A stretch of 64,000 bases of DNA from Sternotherus odoratus (lineage: Eukaryota > Chordata > Testudines > Kinosternidae), in NCBI GenBank assembly GCA_032164245.1, contig JAVMKO010000001.1, positions 65,454,892 to 65,518,891 on the forward strand, read 5' to 3'. The notes beneath the pieces are model-generated. The model was not told where the DNA came from. It did not search any database and saw only the letters and a program-made list of their open reading frames with translations. Every line of letters begins with the position of its first letter. Position 1 is the first letter of the stretch. A program made the translations under genes and the position numbers. This document shows, one piece after another, positions 11,335-23,869 of the stretch.

Positions 11335-12752
11335 ACAGATTTCTTCTCTGTGACTACCAAGCCAGTTCTTAATGGCTCTTAATTACCATACCAATGCTTT
11401 CTCCAAAGCCTTTTGTCTCCAACTCTCCTGTCCAGCTCACACAGACAATTTGCTTTTCTGAATTTCAATTCACCTTACAAGCAGCCTGTTCTGAGCTTTT
11501 TGCAAACGATCCTGCTCTAAGCTGATTGCTCTCACCGAGAAGCCTGCTCTGAGCCTTTTGCACCTCACAGACAAAGCCTGCTTGCTCTCTACAACCAAGC
11601 CTCACAGAGACACTTTCTAAACCGAGCACTTTAGCCTGCCCACAGACACAAACTTTATTAAGCCAAAAATCCTTGCTTTGTAGCCAAGCTATTTTTGAGG
11701 TTCGTCCCACCGCTAGCCAACCATATAAGAGGGGGTAACCCCCTAGCCTCTATGCTCCTGAGTACAAAGGCTGGGCCTCTTCTATGCCAGACCAACACGT
11801 CCTCCACCCCAAGACACCCCCACCTTGCCAGTTGGGGTTCTTGGGGTCACCAATCGCTGCCACCAATCGGGTATACTTCCAAAACCTTGGAGGGGCCCCC
11901 GATCTTCCCCTAACCCTGACTTTGTACCCCTTCCCTGGGTTTTAAAGTCAGAAACCTGAAGACTGCTTCCCTTCACCCTGACCAGCTGAAGGCAGACTTC
12001 CCTTAACCCTGTCTCTCTCAACCTGAGAGCCAGACCCTAACTTTGTACCCCTTCCTGGGATTCAAAGTCAGATACCTGGAGGCTGCTTTCTGTCCTTCAC
12101 CCTCCCTGGCTGAAGGCAGACTTCCCCCACCCCTGTCTCTCTGTACCTGAGAGGCAGACACCTGGAGACTGCTTCCTCCCTCCCCCATCTAACCTGATAG
12201 TAAGGAGAGACAGTCTTCACACTCCAGCTAGACCCCTAGCTGCCCTGGTTCCTATTCCCTTCCCTTTCCCCTTCCCAGACTGGAAGCAGAGAAAAACCCT
12301 AAGGGAAATAAACCAGATGGTTTTATAACTAGAAAATTTAATAAAGAAAAAGGTTAAAGCAGAGATACAGACACTTTACATTGGGGTTCCCCACTTTGGT
12401 CTGAAAGGCAAAGAACACCTCAAAGGCACGGCTTAATAAAAGAATCAAAATTACTTACATCAGCTAAGTAGAAGTATAAGAAAAAGGTAGAGCCATCTTT
12501 ATAGCCAAAGATGGTCTAGAACCCTTGCCAGCTACCTTGGCAAGCCTCCTGCCTCATGTGCAGCCAAGATGGATCTCCCCTGGCCCTGGCCTCCTCCCTG
12601 GAGACCAGCCAAGATGGAACTGACTGTTTTGCTCCTCCCTTCTTCATGGGCTCGAGGCTCCTCCCTCCCCCATGGCAGGGAAACTCCTACGTTACCTGTC
12701 TCAGATAACATAGTCCCACCCAGGCAAGACACCCTTCACACTTATAACAACA
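11335..12752 (-). mobile_element. Large LTR-like block
   Basis: Read on the minus strand, the block has LTR order: a possible TGTTG start near 12752, a long U3-like region, a TATA-like CTTATATGG near 11722-11730, an AATAAA poly(A) signal near 11652-11657, and a U5-like stretch rich in CTGTGTGAG-type motifs. The U3-like part holds a tandem duplication listed separately. No gag, pol or env is visible. The outer ends and target duplication are not fixed, so it could also be a different type of repeat. Confidence 0.4.
11910..12180. repeat. Tandem duplication, unit about 124 bp
   Basis: Two units begin at about 11910 and 12035, each starting with a CTAAC..TTTGTACCCCTTCC segment and containing AAAGTCAGA-ACCTG and GCTGAAGGCAGACTTCCC. 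A partial third unit (GAGAGGCAGACACCTGGAGA) follows near 12150. It sits inside the LTR-like block. Confidence 0.65.
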
Positions 12753-13796
12753 TGTAAACAAATTAATTTATTAGAAAATCAAATATGTAAAGAGTTGTTT
12801 TATGTAATGAATGGGAAAATAAAAAGGCTTTAATTTGATAATAAAAATATGCTTAAGTATATTGGATGGGGATATGGAAGAAAAGAGAATTCTTGCTCTT
12901 TGTTTTCAGGAGAGTTTTAATAGTCAGAGGTGTTCTCTCATTCGTCCAAATTATCTATTTACTCAAAGAATGCCTTTATTCTAACACAGCTGCTAAGCAA
13001 AATATGACATGCTTCCAAAATCAGTAAGTGAAATCTCTAATGTCATGGGGACTACTTGCTAAAACAGGGCATTAGTTAGAGCAATAATTCTTCCTCGCCA
13101 CTGGAACTGATCAAATTTTTTTTTTAATCGGAACAATTTTCTGACAAACAATGCCCGTTTCACAAAATGAAATTCAGTAAGAAGATCTCTGTTTTGACAA
13201 AACACCACCTCCCCGACACTCACTTCCCATCAGGGTCTCTGGCTGCCTGCATGGAAGGCTTTTGACAATTTTACTTTCTGTCAGTGAAATTGACAAAAGC
13301 TTTCCTAGTGGGCTGTTCCTGACCTCCCTACAAGTTCTGAGAATGCAGAAGCAGCAAGTTGGTAGAGTTGGAAGGAAGGCAGAGAGTCTGAGAAGTGCCT
13401 GTCTATGCTTCTTTGCCCTGGAGCTTGGGGGGGTGGGGGTGCGGGTGGGGGTGCGGGTGGGGGGGGGAGGGGAGGCTGGGAGTCAGAGCAGCCAGGCTGC
13501 AGGCTCTTGTTGTCAAATTCACAAGTGACATTGACAACACCTTCCCTGCCAAGAAATAGGAAGCAAAAAAAAAAAAAATAATCTTCCCAGTTTGCCTGAA
13601 ACTGACATTTATCTTGAAGAGCCTTCCTGAAAAATGTCACATTTTTGACATTTTGTCCTGGCTTGGGATGAAATTATTTTCAAAAACATGATTGGGGGGG
13701 GTGGGGGGGGAAGAAAGAAAGAGGAAAATGGGAGAAGAGAAAGGATGGTGTTAGGTAAAAATAACAAGTCCTACTCACCTCTCCAGCACCTGAGTT
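12753..13796. other. Intergenic with G-rich simple sequence
   Basis: No gene is seen. G-rich runs occur at about 13427-13475 and 13693-13710, capable in principle of G-quadruplex formation. Open frames across the G-run are compositional. Confidence 0.4.
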
Positions 13797-13850
13797 TGTG
13801 CGGAGTTGGTATAGGGCTCACAAACTGTCAGAGACTAAGTTACACAGACA

Positions 13851-14595
13851 CAGGGTATGTCTTCACTACAGCAGTAGGTCGATTTCCCTTAAGTCGATTT
13901 TCTAAAGTAGACTTTAGAAAATCGACTTAGTGCATCCCCACAAAGGACAGCAACTCGACAGTGTCTGTCAAACTTTTGCAGGGGTCGACATAGGGAGTGT
14001 TGCACTGTGGGTAAGTATCCCACAGTGCCGGGAGTCCCCAGCTGTCACCACCTTTCGGGGCAGCCAGGCACGCTCCCCAGGGGACCAGCCCCAGTCCGAG
14101 CAGCCCCGTGCCCCCCCCGCCCGTGCAGCCCCGTGCCGGCTCCCCCCCCGCCCGTGCAGCCCCGTGCCGGCTCCCCCCCCGCCCGTGCAGCCCCGTGCCG
14201 GCTCCCCCCCCGCCCGTGCAGCCCCGTGCCGGCTCCCCCCCGCCCGTGCAGCCCCGTGCCGGCTCCCCCCCGCCCGTGCAGCCCCGTGCCGGCTCCCCCC
14301 CGCCCAACCAGGGGGGGGGGGGTGTAAGCCAGTGCGGGGCTGCTCGGGCGGCAGGGGAGTCCGGCGCGGGGCTGCTCGGGTGGGCAGGGGCTTAATGTCA
14401 CCTGCATCCTCACTAGCTGAAAATCGACCCAGAGAGAGGTCAATTTCAGCTACTCCTCTCGTTAGGGAGGAGTACAGAAGTAGATTTTAAGCTCTCTTTA
14501 AATAGACTTTAAGGGCATGCATGTGAGGACGGGTACAGGCTTAAAATCGACGTTAGCTTGCTAAAGTCGACTTTAAGCCCTAGTGGGGACCAGGG
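13851..14595. mobile_element. hAT element inserted in the LTR
   Basis: Begins CAGGGTATGTCTTCACTA; the right end read in reverse starts CCCTGGTCCCCACTAGGG. The flanking octamers are CACAGACA (13843-13850) and CACAGATT (14596-14603), a decayed 8-bp duplication. Inside are inverted TCGA-rich arms (AAGTCGATTTTCTAAAGTAG and its counterpart) and a GC-rich tandem array. The open frames in this region come from the array and are not genes. Confidence 0.75.
14106..14308. repeat. GC-rich minisatellite, unit about 30 bp, six or more copies
   Basis: About six copies of a unit containing GCCCGTGCAGCCCCGTGCCG followed by GCTCCCCCCC. Copies differ mainly in the length of the C run, a pattern expected from replication slippage. 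Likely variable in copy number between individuals. Confidence 0.85.
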
Positions 14596-15069
14596 CACAG
14601 ATTCGTTGATCAGCGGGCTCACACTATTCTTAGCTCAAAAGCTTCAGAGTAAGTGTGGCAACTTTATTAGGGGTAAGATTCGATATTTATAAACAGAAGT
14701 AAACAAAGTGATTAACAGGTCATAATGGTCATACATAATCAATCAAGATTCTGCTGGGTAAAACAGGTTAAAACCAGCGTTACAGTTGCTCAAGAAATGT
14801 AAATCCCAAAGACAAAGGGAAGATGGCTACTGAGGTGGGGAGGAGGTCAGGGGCTGCCCGTAGGTCAGAGCCTTGGTCAAAAGTTCAGACAGAGCCATCA
14901 AGCCAGGGTAAAGTTCAAACTCAACATTCCTCCATTTGTAGCTTTGGTACAGCTATTTACCAAAAACTCCACTCCATTTTAAGGAGCCAAGGGCCGCTTG
15001 GCGACTTCAGCCTGGGCCAACTCAAAAAGAGTAGGGCCCTTGGCTGAAATAGCAAAAGAACAAGCTGAC

Positions 15070-15483
15070 CTACATGAGTTTGAGGGAGGGGACACACTGA
15101 ATACAGCAACACAGTATTATAAGGATTACTATGGCCCCAACAACACCCACCAAGAGTTTTTTAACCCACCCAAATCCAGGCAGCCAATTCCATAAGGTTC
15201 CCCACCAATCATACAGTGGCTGGCCAGTGGAGTAGTTCTTAGCCATTTCCCTTAGATGTTTGGTACATTGAAAAGTGGCAGAGTAGGTGTCATTTACAAA
15301 AACACAGCATTCCTCATTTATGAGGGCACAAGTTCCTCCTTGAGCTGCTAACATTATGTCTAAAGCCATTCGGTTTTGTAAAGCTAACTGGCGCAGCTGG
15401 GACATTTCCCCAGCCTGATTCTCAAATAGGGTCGCAGTCTCATTGGTTAAAGATTCCAGCAGTCCCTGTAGGCGGATGAGCCA
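15070..15483 (-). pseudogene. Endogenous retrovirus env remnant, transmembrane part
   Basis: A minus-strand frame stays open from an in-frame stop at 15484-15486 to the natural-looking stop at 15070-15072, about 137 codons. It covers only the transmembrane half of an Env protein. It has a heptad-like region with an N-glycosylation motif (NET), then the conserved stretch around LQNRMALD that matches the position of the immunosuppressive-type segment, a CX6CC cysteine motif, a WNWLP-type membrane-proximal part, a hydrophobic membrane anchor (residues around VVGAIVILIILCC) and a short tail. This layout is known from gammaretrovirus-like and class I endogenous elements. The surface subunit, pol, gag and 5' LTR are not seen, and the upstream frame is closed by the stop. 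It is a dead fragment with one open domain. Confidence 0.8.
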
Positions 15484-15589
15484 TTAAGGGTGCTTCAGAA
15501 TCCATGAACTGTAAATGGCTCGGTTTACTTGCAAACTTTCCTTTGTAGCGGTGGGCTAGTTCAGGAAGAATGGAGGCTAGATACTCACA

Positions 15590-16779
15590 GGACATGTGAC
15601 CCTGTCATGTTAGTGAAATCCATCTTAATCCTTGTACTTTTCCACTGATGCGGAAGTGGGCAGAGGTGGGGACAAGCATAGACAAGAGTCCCACTTTGTG
15701 CCAAAGCTATAAAGGGGGTGGAGAAGGGCAAAAGTGGCTGCCAATCATGAGAAAACCCCAATTACCAACTAAGATGTTTCCAAGAACTAACAAGTTCAAC
15801 AACTAACAACTAACTGTGTTTCCTATTACAGAAAAGGTTAGGCCCACACTAGAAAGGAATCTAGTCTGTGAAAGCAAGAAAGTCTTATAGCACCTTATAG
15901 ACTAACAGATCTTTGGGATCATGAGCTTTCATGGGCTATGCCCCACTTCATCAGATGAAGGTTGTGGAAATCTTGAGGCAGGTATAAATATGCAGGCAAG
16001 AAAGCAAGGTAAATTCAGTCAGGGGTGGTGGTGAGGCCCACTTCCAGCAGCTCATCTGGAGGTGTGAACACACAGAGGAGAAACTGCTTTTGTAATTGGC
16101 AAGCCATTCACAGTCAATATTAAGTCCAGACCTGATGGTGTTGAATTTGCAGATGAACTGGAGCTCAGCAGTTTCGCTTTGAAGTCTGGTCTTGAAGTTT
16201 TTTTGCTGCAATATATAGTCTATGAAAGAAGCTTATTGGAACGTCTTCAAGGGTGAGATTTTACCTGTAATTAGTTTCTTAATGCATTAAGCTTAGACTT
16301 GCATGTTTTTGCTTTGTTTTGCATGGTGACTTACTTTGTTCTATTATTTGAAACCACTTAAATCCTACTTTTTATAATTAATAAAATCACATTTGTTTAT
16401 TAATAAACCCAGAGTAAGTGATTACTATCTGTGGGAGCAAACAGCTGTGCATATCTCTCTGTCAGTGTTACAGACAATTTATGAGTTTACCCTGTATAAG
16501 CTTTATGCAAAGGGACATGGATTTATTTGGGGTTTGGATTCCTTTGAACATGGTATCTGGGTGCTGGAGAATGGTAACCTGCTGAGTTGTTTTCAGTTAA
16601 GTCTGCAGCTTTGGGCATGTGGACCAGACCCGGGTCTGTGTTGCAGCAGGCTAGCATGTTTGGCTCAACAAGGCAGGGTTCTAGGAGGCCCAAGCTGGCA
16701 GGAAAAATGGGCTCAGAGTTTATTTCAGCAGATCAGGTTCGGAGATCCCCTTGGGACCTCCGTGACCAAACCCATCACA
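15590..16779 (+). mobile_element. Second LTR-like element, sense, split by an insertion
   Basis: The order fits an LTR: TATA box TATAAA at 15708-15713, AATAAA signals near 16380 and 16403, a long GC-mixed tail, and an end CCCATCACA at 16779. The left end is not fixed. It is interrupted at 15875-16215 by another repeat with a 13-bp target duplication. Removing the insertion joins the flanks into one sequence of about 850 bp. No internal retroviral genes adjoin it. The repeat looks familiar from turtle genomes, but this was not searched. Confidence 0.5.
15875..16215. mobile_element. Penelope- or LINE-like insertion with 13-bp duplication
   Basis: Flanked by TAGTCTGTGAAAG (15862-15874) and TAGTCTATGAAAG (16216-16228). 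The left part has the 'agcacc-tatagactaacaga' and 'cttcatcagatga' segments of a common reptile retroelement end. On the minus strand, 15951-16211 is open and includes TAELQFICKFNTIRSGLN. I assign it to a Penelope-like or LINE-type element by resemblance only. Confidence 0.5.
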
Positions 16780-18067
16780 TATGCTTTTTGCCATACAATA
16801 CAACCATTTGAATTTCAACCAGCAAAAATGGCACCATGGATTCTCCAGGAGTGTGTTTCACTAAAACAGTGGAAATAAAAATAAAATAAAATTAAATAAA
16901 ATTTTAAAAAAACCACAACAATGCTGCCTTTGGGAAAACTGGTAGCTTATATGCATGGTCAGCTTTAAGCCTTAGAATGAAGGTTCAGCTCTGAACTTCA
17001 CTCTATTTGCTAGACTCAAATGCACTGCATTAGGGCCCATAAATACATGCACATTTCACACAGAAGACAATTTCCCCCATCCCTCCACTTTCTGCACTCA
17101 GATTGGAGGATCAAATTTAGCCCTTTGTTTTGAAGTGAGAACATTTCTTGGGTATTGCAGAATACAGGCAATCATGCAATAATTCTGCAATTTTATTGTA
17201 ATTATTTATTATGTAAATGAATGACAGACACAGTAGACTTCTACATAATCAAGTGATATATTCTTTTATTTGTCCTCTAAATGAAAGAGTCGTCAAGAGC
17301 CTGAAACAGGTAATTAAATTTTTACTTATCTGGTTCCATCAAATTTGTAAGGTTACACATTAATCATGCAGACACATGAAATTATACCCAGTATGCACTG
17401 GGAAAACAACAGGCTATATTGGTTATTTTATATATGCAAGAGTGAATTCTTCAGGGAAGCCCTTGTCAGTTTGCAGACCAAATTCTCATCTGGTGTAAAT
17501 CAGTGCCTCTTCACTGACTTAAGCTACACCAGTTTATAACAGCTGAGGTCCTTGTCCTGGATTCATATCTGGATCCCAATTATCCCAAATCAAAATAGCA
17601 GAGGAGCAGGCCCACTCACCTGGCTAGTCTTCCCCCATCCTCAATAGATCATTATCTGCCATCAAAATAACACTTCTTCCTTTCTCTGCCTGAATCCAGT
17701 ATCCTGACTGTACCTATATTCTATTCTAATTCATTCCCTTTTATCCTTGGGTGCTGAGATTCCCCCCTCAGTCTGAGCTGTTGCGCCATCATGCAGCACT
17801 TCTTTGTGCTTCCCTTATTCAGTAAGCATTGCTCACCCAGTGGAATTGCACGAGTCATAAAATCAGAGCTCATGGGTGCAGAGAAACATGACTTAAGAGT
17901 CAAGAAATTAACATTTTTGCAGTTCCCAAGGCAAAAATCTTAGCCAATCTAGGAGGAAGACAGAATTTCCTGTGAAACTCATGGCCAGGTGATATTATGA
18001 AGGCTAAAATTATACAACTGGATTAAAAAAAGAATTCAATATGTTCATGGAGGATAAGTCCATCAAT
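16780..18067. other. Intergenic, no gene seen
   Basis: AT-rich. A worn copy of the 'accaaattctcatctggtgtaaatcag' type old repeat lies at about 17470-17545. Nothing coding is seen. Confidence 0.4.
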
Positions 18068-18195
18068 AGCTCTTAACCAAGATGGTCAGGGATGTGCTGC
18101 CATGCTTGGAGTGTCCCTAGGACACTGTTGGAAGACAGGATACTGAACTAGATGGACCATTTGTTTGACCCAATATGGCCGTTCTTATGTTCTGT
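18068..18195 (+). mobile_element. CR1 LINE 3' end
   Basis: Ends with ACTAGATGGACCATTTG, then CCAATATGGCCGTTCTTATG, the typical CR1 3' terminal region in turtles. Sense orientation, 5' truncated, as is usual for CR1. Confidence 0.75.
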
Positions 18196-19796
18196 TAATT
18201 GACCATGGGAAGAAGGCAAAAGTATAACATTGGGGGGGGGGGGGGGCAAACTTTCCCAAGATACCTTGGTGGTATTCTATGGTTGAATTAATAAGGGATT
18301 TAGCAACAAGAAGGAGCTAAAACAGCACTGAGCATGTACTGTAGTTCATTTCTTATTTAAGCCCATCTAAGGAATTCACGTTTGATGCAGACAGTGAGGC
18401 TAAGCATCAAACCAGTGCGGATTTCTTTTTTTGACATGTATGGTTTGAGCAACTCACAAAATAATCAGCAGTAGTGCAGCAAAGGCAGTGACTGTGCTAC
18501 TGTCCATTTCTCACATTTTAATCTTCTAGGCAGGCACTCACCTGGGAAGTGGGAAATCCAAGTTTAAATCCCCACTCTAGAGCTGAAATGGATTCTTCCC
18601 AGTCACTGAAAATTCTGGAAATTTTCAGCTTTGGTTCAATCCAAACCTAATTCTTCATATTATTTTTGGAACGGTCACCTAATTGAAAAATCAATTACTC
18701 ACCCTGCTCTGCCTTTTTGGTGGAGGGCATATGTGGGAATTAAGTGGCCCAAAGACATTGTGCTGGCCTTCTGCACAGGAAAGAATTTCATTAGTAAAAG
18801 ACAGGCTAGAAACTGTATTTATAAAAACTGCTGACAGACAAAATCTCTAACTGCATAAGAACTCATGAAATACATTAGCCTGCTCTCAACAGTGAAAGCT
18901 CTGAACTGAGAAGTGCATGTAATGTCAAACAGTGCATGACATGCAGAGTACAAAAAGATGCTGAGTTATGTTAATAAATTATTACCAATTTAAGATATCT
19001 TGTTTGCTATAGATCTGTTTCCATCAAGAACTCACATATCTGAGCTCCCCATGTTACCCTTGAAGCATCCCAAGAATTCTATATAATGTTGAATGATAAA
19101 ATATATTAAGGCAGCCAAGACAGATACCTGAAAACACAAACTCTCTTCATAAAGTCCAGAGTTCACAAGTCTTTAAAAACAAACAGGTTGTGGCATCAGG
19201 AAATGTTGCTCTCCAAAGTCATATTTACAATCTTATCGCCACAGTGTTCTAATCATTATGAAAACCAGATGACTGGCAGATACTTGAGGGTAGTGGGAAG
19301 ACCCTAATGAATGCCAAAATATAGGAAAGGAAGAGAATGTAGTTGAAAGTCTTTTAGATTTATGCCATCTAAACGTCATATTTTCCTTCATTGTTGAAGA
19401 CTTCAGTCCAGGATCTGACTAAACTTTGTGTTGCTTAGCTAGCATTGTACATAGTTCCCCATTAAATACATTTAGTCAGATTGCAGGTTAAATTTTCAAA
19501 CATTCCTAAGTGATTTAGGAGACAAATCTTCAAAGGCATTAGGCCTATAACTCCCACCAATTTCAATGGTAGTTAGGTCCTAAATACCTGTGAAGATTAG
19601 TATTTAGGAGCCTAAGGGCTTGCCTACTACTGGGAGTTATTACAAAACAGCTATTCCTAGTTAGTTATTCCTGATTAAACTCCATGTGTGGAAGCTTTCT
19701 TTCTGGAATAAGAAATTCCAAAAATGGCATTAAATCAGGAACAATTCTCTTTAAATTCTCACTTACCCTATTCCAGATTAACTTTCAACCCTAAGG
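18196..19796. other. Intergenic; G run and no gene
   Basis: A run of about 14 G lies near 18233-18246. The rest is AT-rich with no supported feature. Part of this may belong to the RASSF9 3' untranslated region or its downstream flank; no clear minus-strand AATAAA placed a transcript end. Confidence 0.35.
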
Positions 19797-20005
19797 GTAT
19801 GTCTTCACTACCATGATCGATCTATCGGGGATCAATCACCACGTCTACTGTCAACATGATAAAATCGATCGATCCCCGGGGACCCTCCCACTCCGGAAAA
19901 CCACCTCTGCAAGAGACAGAAGCAGTGTCGATAGGGGAGCGGCAGCGGTCGACTATTTGCATAGCTGAAGTTGCGTATCTTAGGTTGATCCCCCACCCCA
20001 CAATG
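19797..20005. mobile_element. hAT MITE, right end missing
   Basis: Starts GGGTATGTCTTCACTACC and contains the TCGA/ATCGATC-rich interior shared with 20261, 23611 and 40929. The matching 'tagtgtagacctg' right end is absent. Confidence 0.6.
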
Positions 20006-20054
20006 TGGCTCAGGCCTAAATCTTGCTGAAAATTAATGGGACTGAGACTGATAG

Positions 20055-20256
20055 ACTATGTCTAAACTGCAATTGAACACCTGCAACTGACCCATTACAG
20101 CTGATTTGGGTTCAAAGGGCTTGGGCTAAGGGGCTGTTTAACTGTGGTGTATATGTTTGGGCTCCAACCCAAGCCTGAATGTCTACATTACAATTAAACA
20201 GCCCCTTAGCGGACATGGGCCAGCCATTGGGTTTTAATTGGAGTGTAAACATAAAT
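20055..20256. mobile_element. hAT-like MITE
   Basis: The ends GACTATGTCTAAACTGCAAT and AATTGGAGTGTAAACATAAA are inverted relative to each other. An inner inverted pair, AAGGGGCTGTTTAACTG and CAATTAAACAGCCCCTTA, gives strong folding potential. Confidence 0.55.
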
Positions 20257-20260
20257 CTAT

Positions 20261-20532
20261 GCCCTGGTATACACTGGAGGGCAGGGAGAGGGGGTCGACC
20301 CAAGGTGAATAGCTAATATATTTAGGTCGACTTACCACCGCATCTTCATGGCACGGAGTTGAGTGCTACCGCTTCCCCATTGACTCCTCTTGCACCTCTT
20401 GCGGTGGGCGAGTATCTGTGTCGACAGGAGAGCGCTCAGGGATTGATTCATCACGTCTAGGCTAGATGTGATAAATCGATTCCCGATGGATCAATCACTA
20501 CCCATGATCTGGCGGGTAGTGTAGACCTGCCC
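20261..20532. mobile_element. hAT MITE of the TCGA-rich family
   Basis: Left end GCCCTGGTATACACTGG, right end GTAGTGTAGACCTGCCCT. The interior has ATTTAGGTCGACTTACC and GTGATAAATCGATTCCCGAT, matching the elements at 23611 and 40929. Confidence 0.7.
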
Positions 20533-21078
20533 TATGTGCTTAAGTCACTTTTGAAAATGGCACTTATGTGCTTTTGACAATTTTACCCTTTGTGATCTGT
20601 GGTAATGAAATTTAAATATACAACATAGAAAGCAAATACTTTTTATCTGCTCTACAGTAGCATGAAAACTACATTTTAACCAATTGTGTGCTTTATCCTA
20701 CACCCTGTTACTCGAGTTGAATAAAGCTAGTGTAACGGAGCAGAGAATCAAGTCTGTCTAAGCTGGTCTATCCCTTATGTCCACATTCCTAAAAGATTAG
20801 TCAGATGAGAAATGGTCCCAAAGATTAGGGGGTTTCAGGTCTGGAATTTTGGTTCAGGCCAATCTCCCATCAGAATACTTTTGTCTCAATGAAGCTCAGT
20901 CTTACAAAATACTGAGCACTCTGGTCCCAATACAGCAAAGTACTTTAGCATGTGTGTAATTGTAAGAACACGGGATTACTGACATGCTGTGTCAGTTTGA
21001 GCATGTGTAGTCCTGTTTGTTCACACAGTTGCATTGGGAATAGCTGAGTGGTCAACATGTTCAGGTCCGAGATAATAT

Positions 21079-21344
21079 GGGCATGTCTATACCACAGCCT
21101 CGGTAGACAGATTTGCACTAGGTGTGGCTAAAGTTAACACAATAAAGACAGTGGATGTTGTTTGGACTGCAGCTGGGGCTTCAAAGCGTAAGGGGTCAGG
21201 CAGTCTTTAGAGCCTGGGCTGCAACCTGAGCCACAACAGCCACACTACTGTTTTTGGCAAACTAGCTCAAGCCCTGCTAGTATGAATCTGTCTACCCAGG
21301 CTGAGAGGATCACTTCCAGCTGCAGTGTAGGCATATGCTCTAGC
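21079..21344. mobile_element. hAT-like MITE just downstream of RASSF9
   Basis: Left end GGGCATGTCTATACCACAGC, right end CTGCAGTGTAGGCATATGC. The interior is similar in style to 2127-2426. It ends about 85 bp from the RASSF9 stop codon, so it probably lies in the RASSF9 3' untranslated region. Confidence 0.5.
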
Positions 21345-21427
21345 TAGCATAGGGTTAAAAAGATAAATACCCCCCCTAGGATAGTTGTTTTTATATTGCT
21401 TTTTGTCATTTGCACAATGGTCTCCAG

Positions 21428-22735
<1,308 letters not shown>

Positions 22736-23610
22736 TCAGTGGCATGCAATGTGTGAATCAAAATAACAACCCATTTATCCTTTGTATAAACTGCCAAGTG
22801 GTGGGCAAACCTCCCATACTCTTAACAAAAATAAACTACTACTACTAAAATATAAAGGGAGAGAACACAGCCCTGCCTGCCTCTCAGTCATTGGACAAAA
22901 AAACAACAAAAACTACCTGAACTTTAGCCCAACTACAAATCCAAACCTCTACTTTGGATTTTTATTTATTAATTTTAAAACCCTGGCCCACCCTTTTCCC
23001 TGAACTCCTGGGTGAAATTCACTTAAAGAGCAAAGAATAGATTCATATAAAGTGCTATTCTAATTGTATTATGCTCCCAGCTAAATCAAGTCTTTTCTCA
23101 TAAGATAGCAGTATAATTTGTAGATAATACAGGTTCAGAAACTTGGGATAAACATCCAGATTTTTTTTTTGACTGAATCACTGAACCACCATGAATCGTG
23201 TGAGCCCGACCGAAGATGATAATAACTATTGTGATGCCGAGACAAACCTTCAGTCCCTTTGCCCCATATTATCGTAGCATTGCCAACTCGCATGAATTTT
23301 ATTGAAAGTCTCGGTGATATACAGGGTTTTTCTTGAGATTCTCCCATAATCATTTGAATACAGGATCTGGGACTTCAACTTCCATTTAAAAATAAAAATT
23401 AATAATAATAATAATAATCTAGCTCTTCTTGTTGTGGAGAAAATAATCAAAATGTGACCTGAGTGAATGTTAAAAAGAATCCCAGTCTTATTTAAAATTC
23501 CCCCCCCCCCCTAAAAAAAAATTCCCCACCAAAAACCCCACTCAATGTTTACACCTATTTTGTGGCATCTCCAAAGGATTACACCCACTGATGCAGAGCG
23601 GTCATAAGGC

Positions 23611-23869
23611 CAGGTCTACACTACCCGCCAGCAGGTAGTGATCGATTTATCGTGGCTAGACTAGATGCGATAAGTCGATCCCCGAGTGCTCTCCCCTCGA
23701 AGCCAGTACTCCACCGCCATGAGAGGCGCAGGCAGGGTCCATGGGAGAGCAGCAGCAGTTGACTCAGCACCATGAAGATGCCACGGTAAGTCGACCTAAA
23801 TATGTCAACTTAAATTGTACATCTTAGGTTGATTCTCCCCCCTCCCCCACCTCTTGCCTTGTAGACCTG
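23611..23869. mobile_element. hAT MITE of the TCGA-rich family
   Basis: Ends CAGGTCTACACTACCC and TTGTAGACCTG are inverted repeats. The interior includes ATCGATTTATCGTGG and GTAAGTCGACCTAAATATG. It is a close relative of 20261 in the opposite orientation. Confidence 0.75.

Larger units (their letters stand above)
13797..14926 (-). mobile_element. Retroviral 3' LTR, interrupted by a hAT element
   Basis: On the minus strand the LTR starts TGTTGAGTTTGAAC at 14926, directly after a purine-rich tract (14927-14938, read AAATGGAGGAA). It has a TATA-like ATAAATAT, then an AATAAAG poly(A) signal near 14660-14668, and ends GCACA at 13797. The inserted DNA at 13851-14595 splits the U5 part, leaving a net length of about 385 bp. 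It lies immediately downstream of the env remnant in the same orientation, so it is read as the 3' LTR of that provirus. Confidence 0.65.

Noticed and set aside
13930..14490. Overlapping proline/arginine-rich and glycine-rich open frames
   Set aside because: They are translations of the 30-bp GC-rich minisatellite inside a hAT element, open in several frames on both strands, with no domain.
15875..16215. Hammerhead ribozyme, as found in some Penelope-like elements
   Set aside because: I looked for the CTGATGA and GAAA core pair here and at 52855 and did not find a convincing arrangement.
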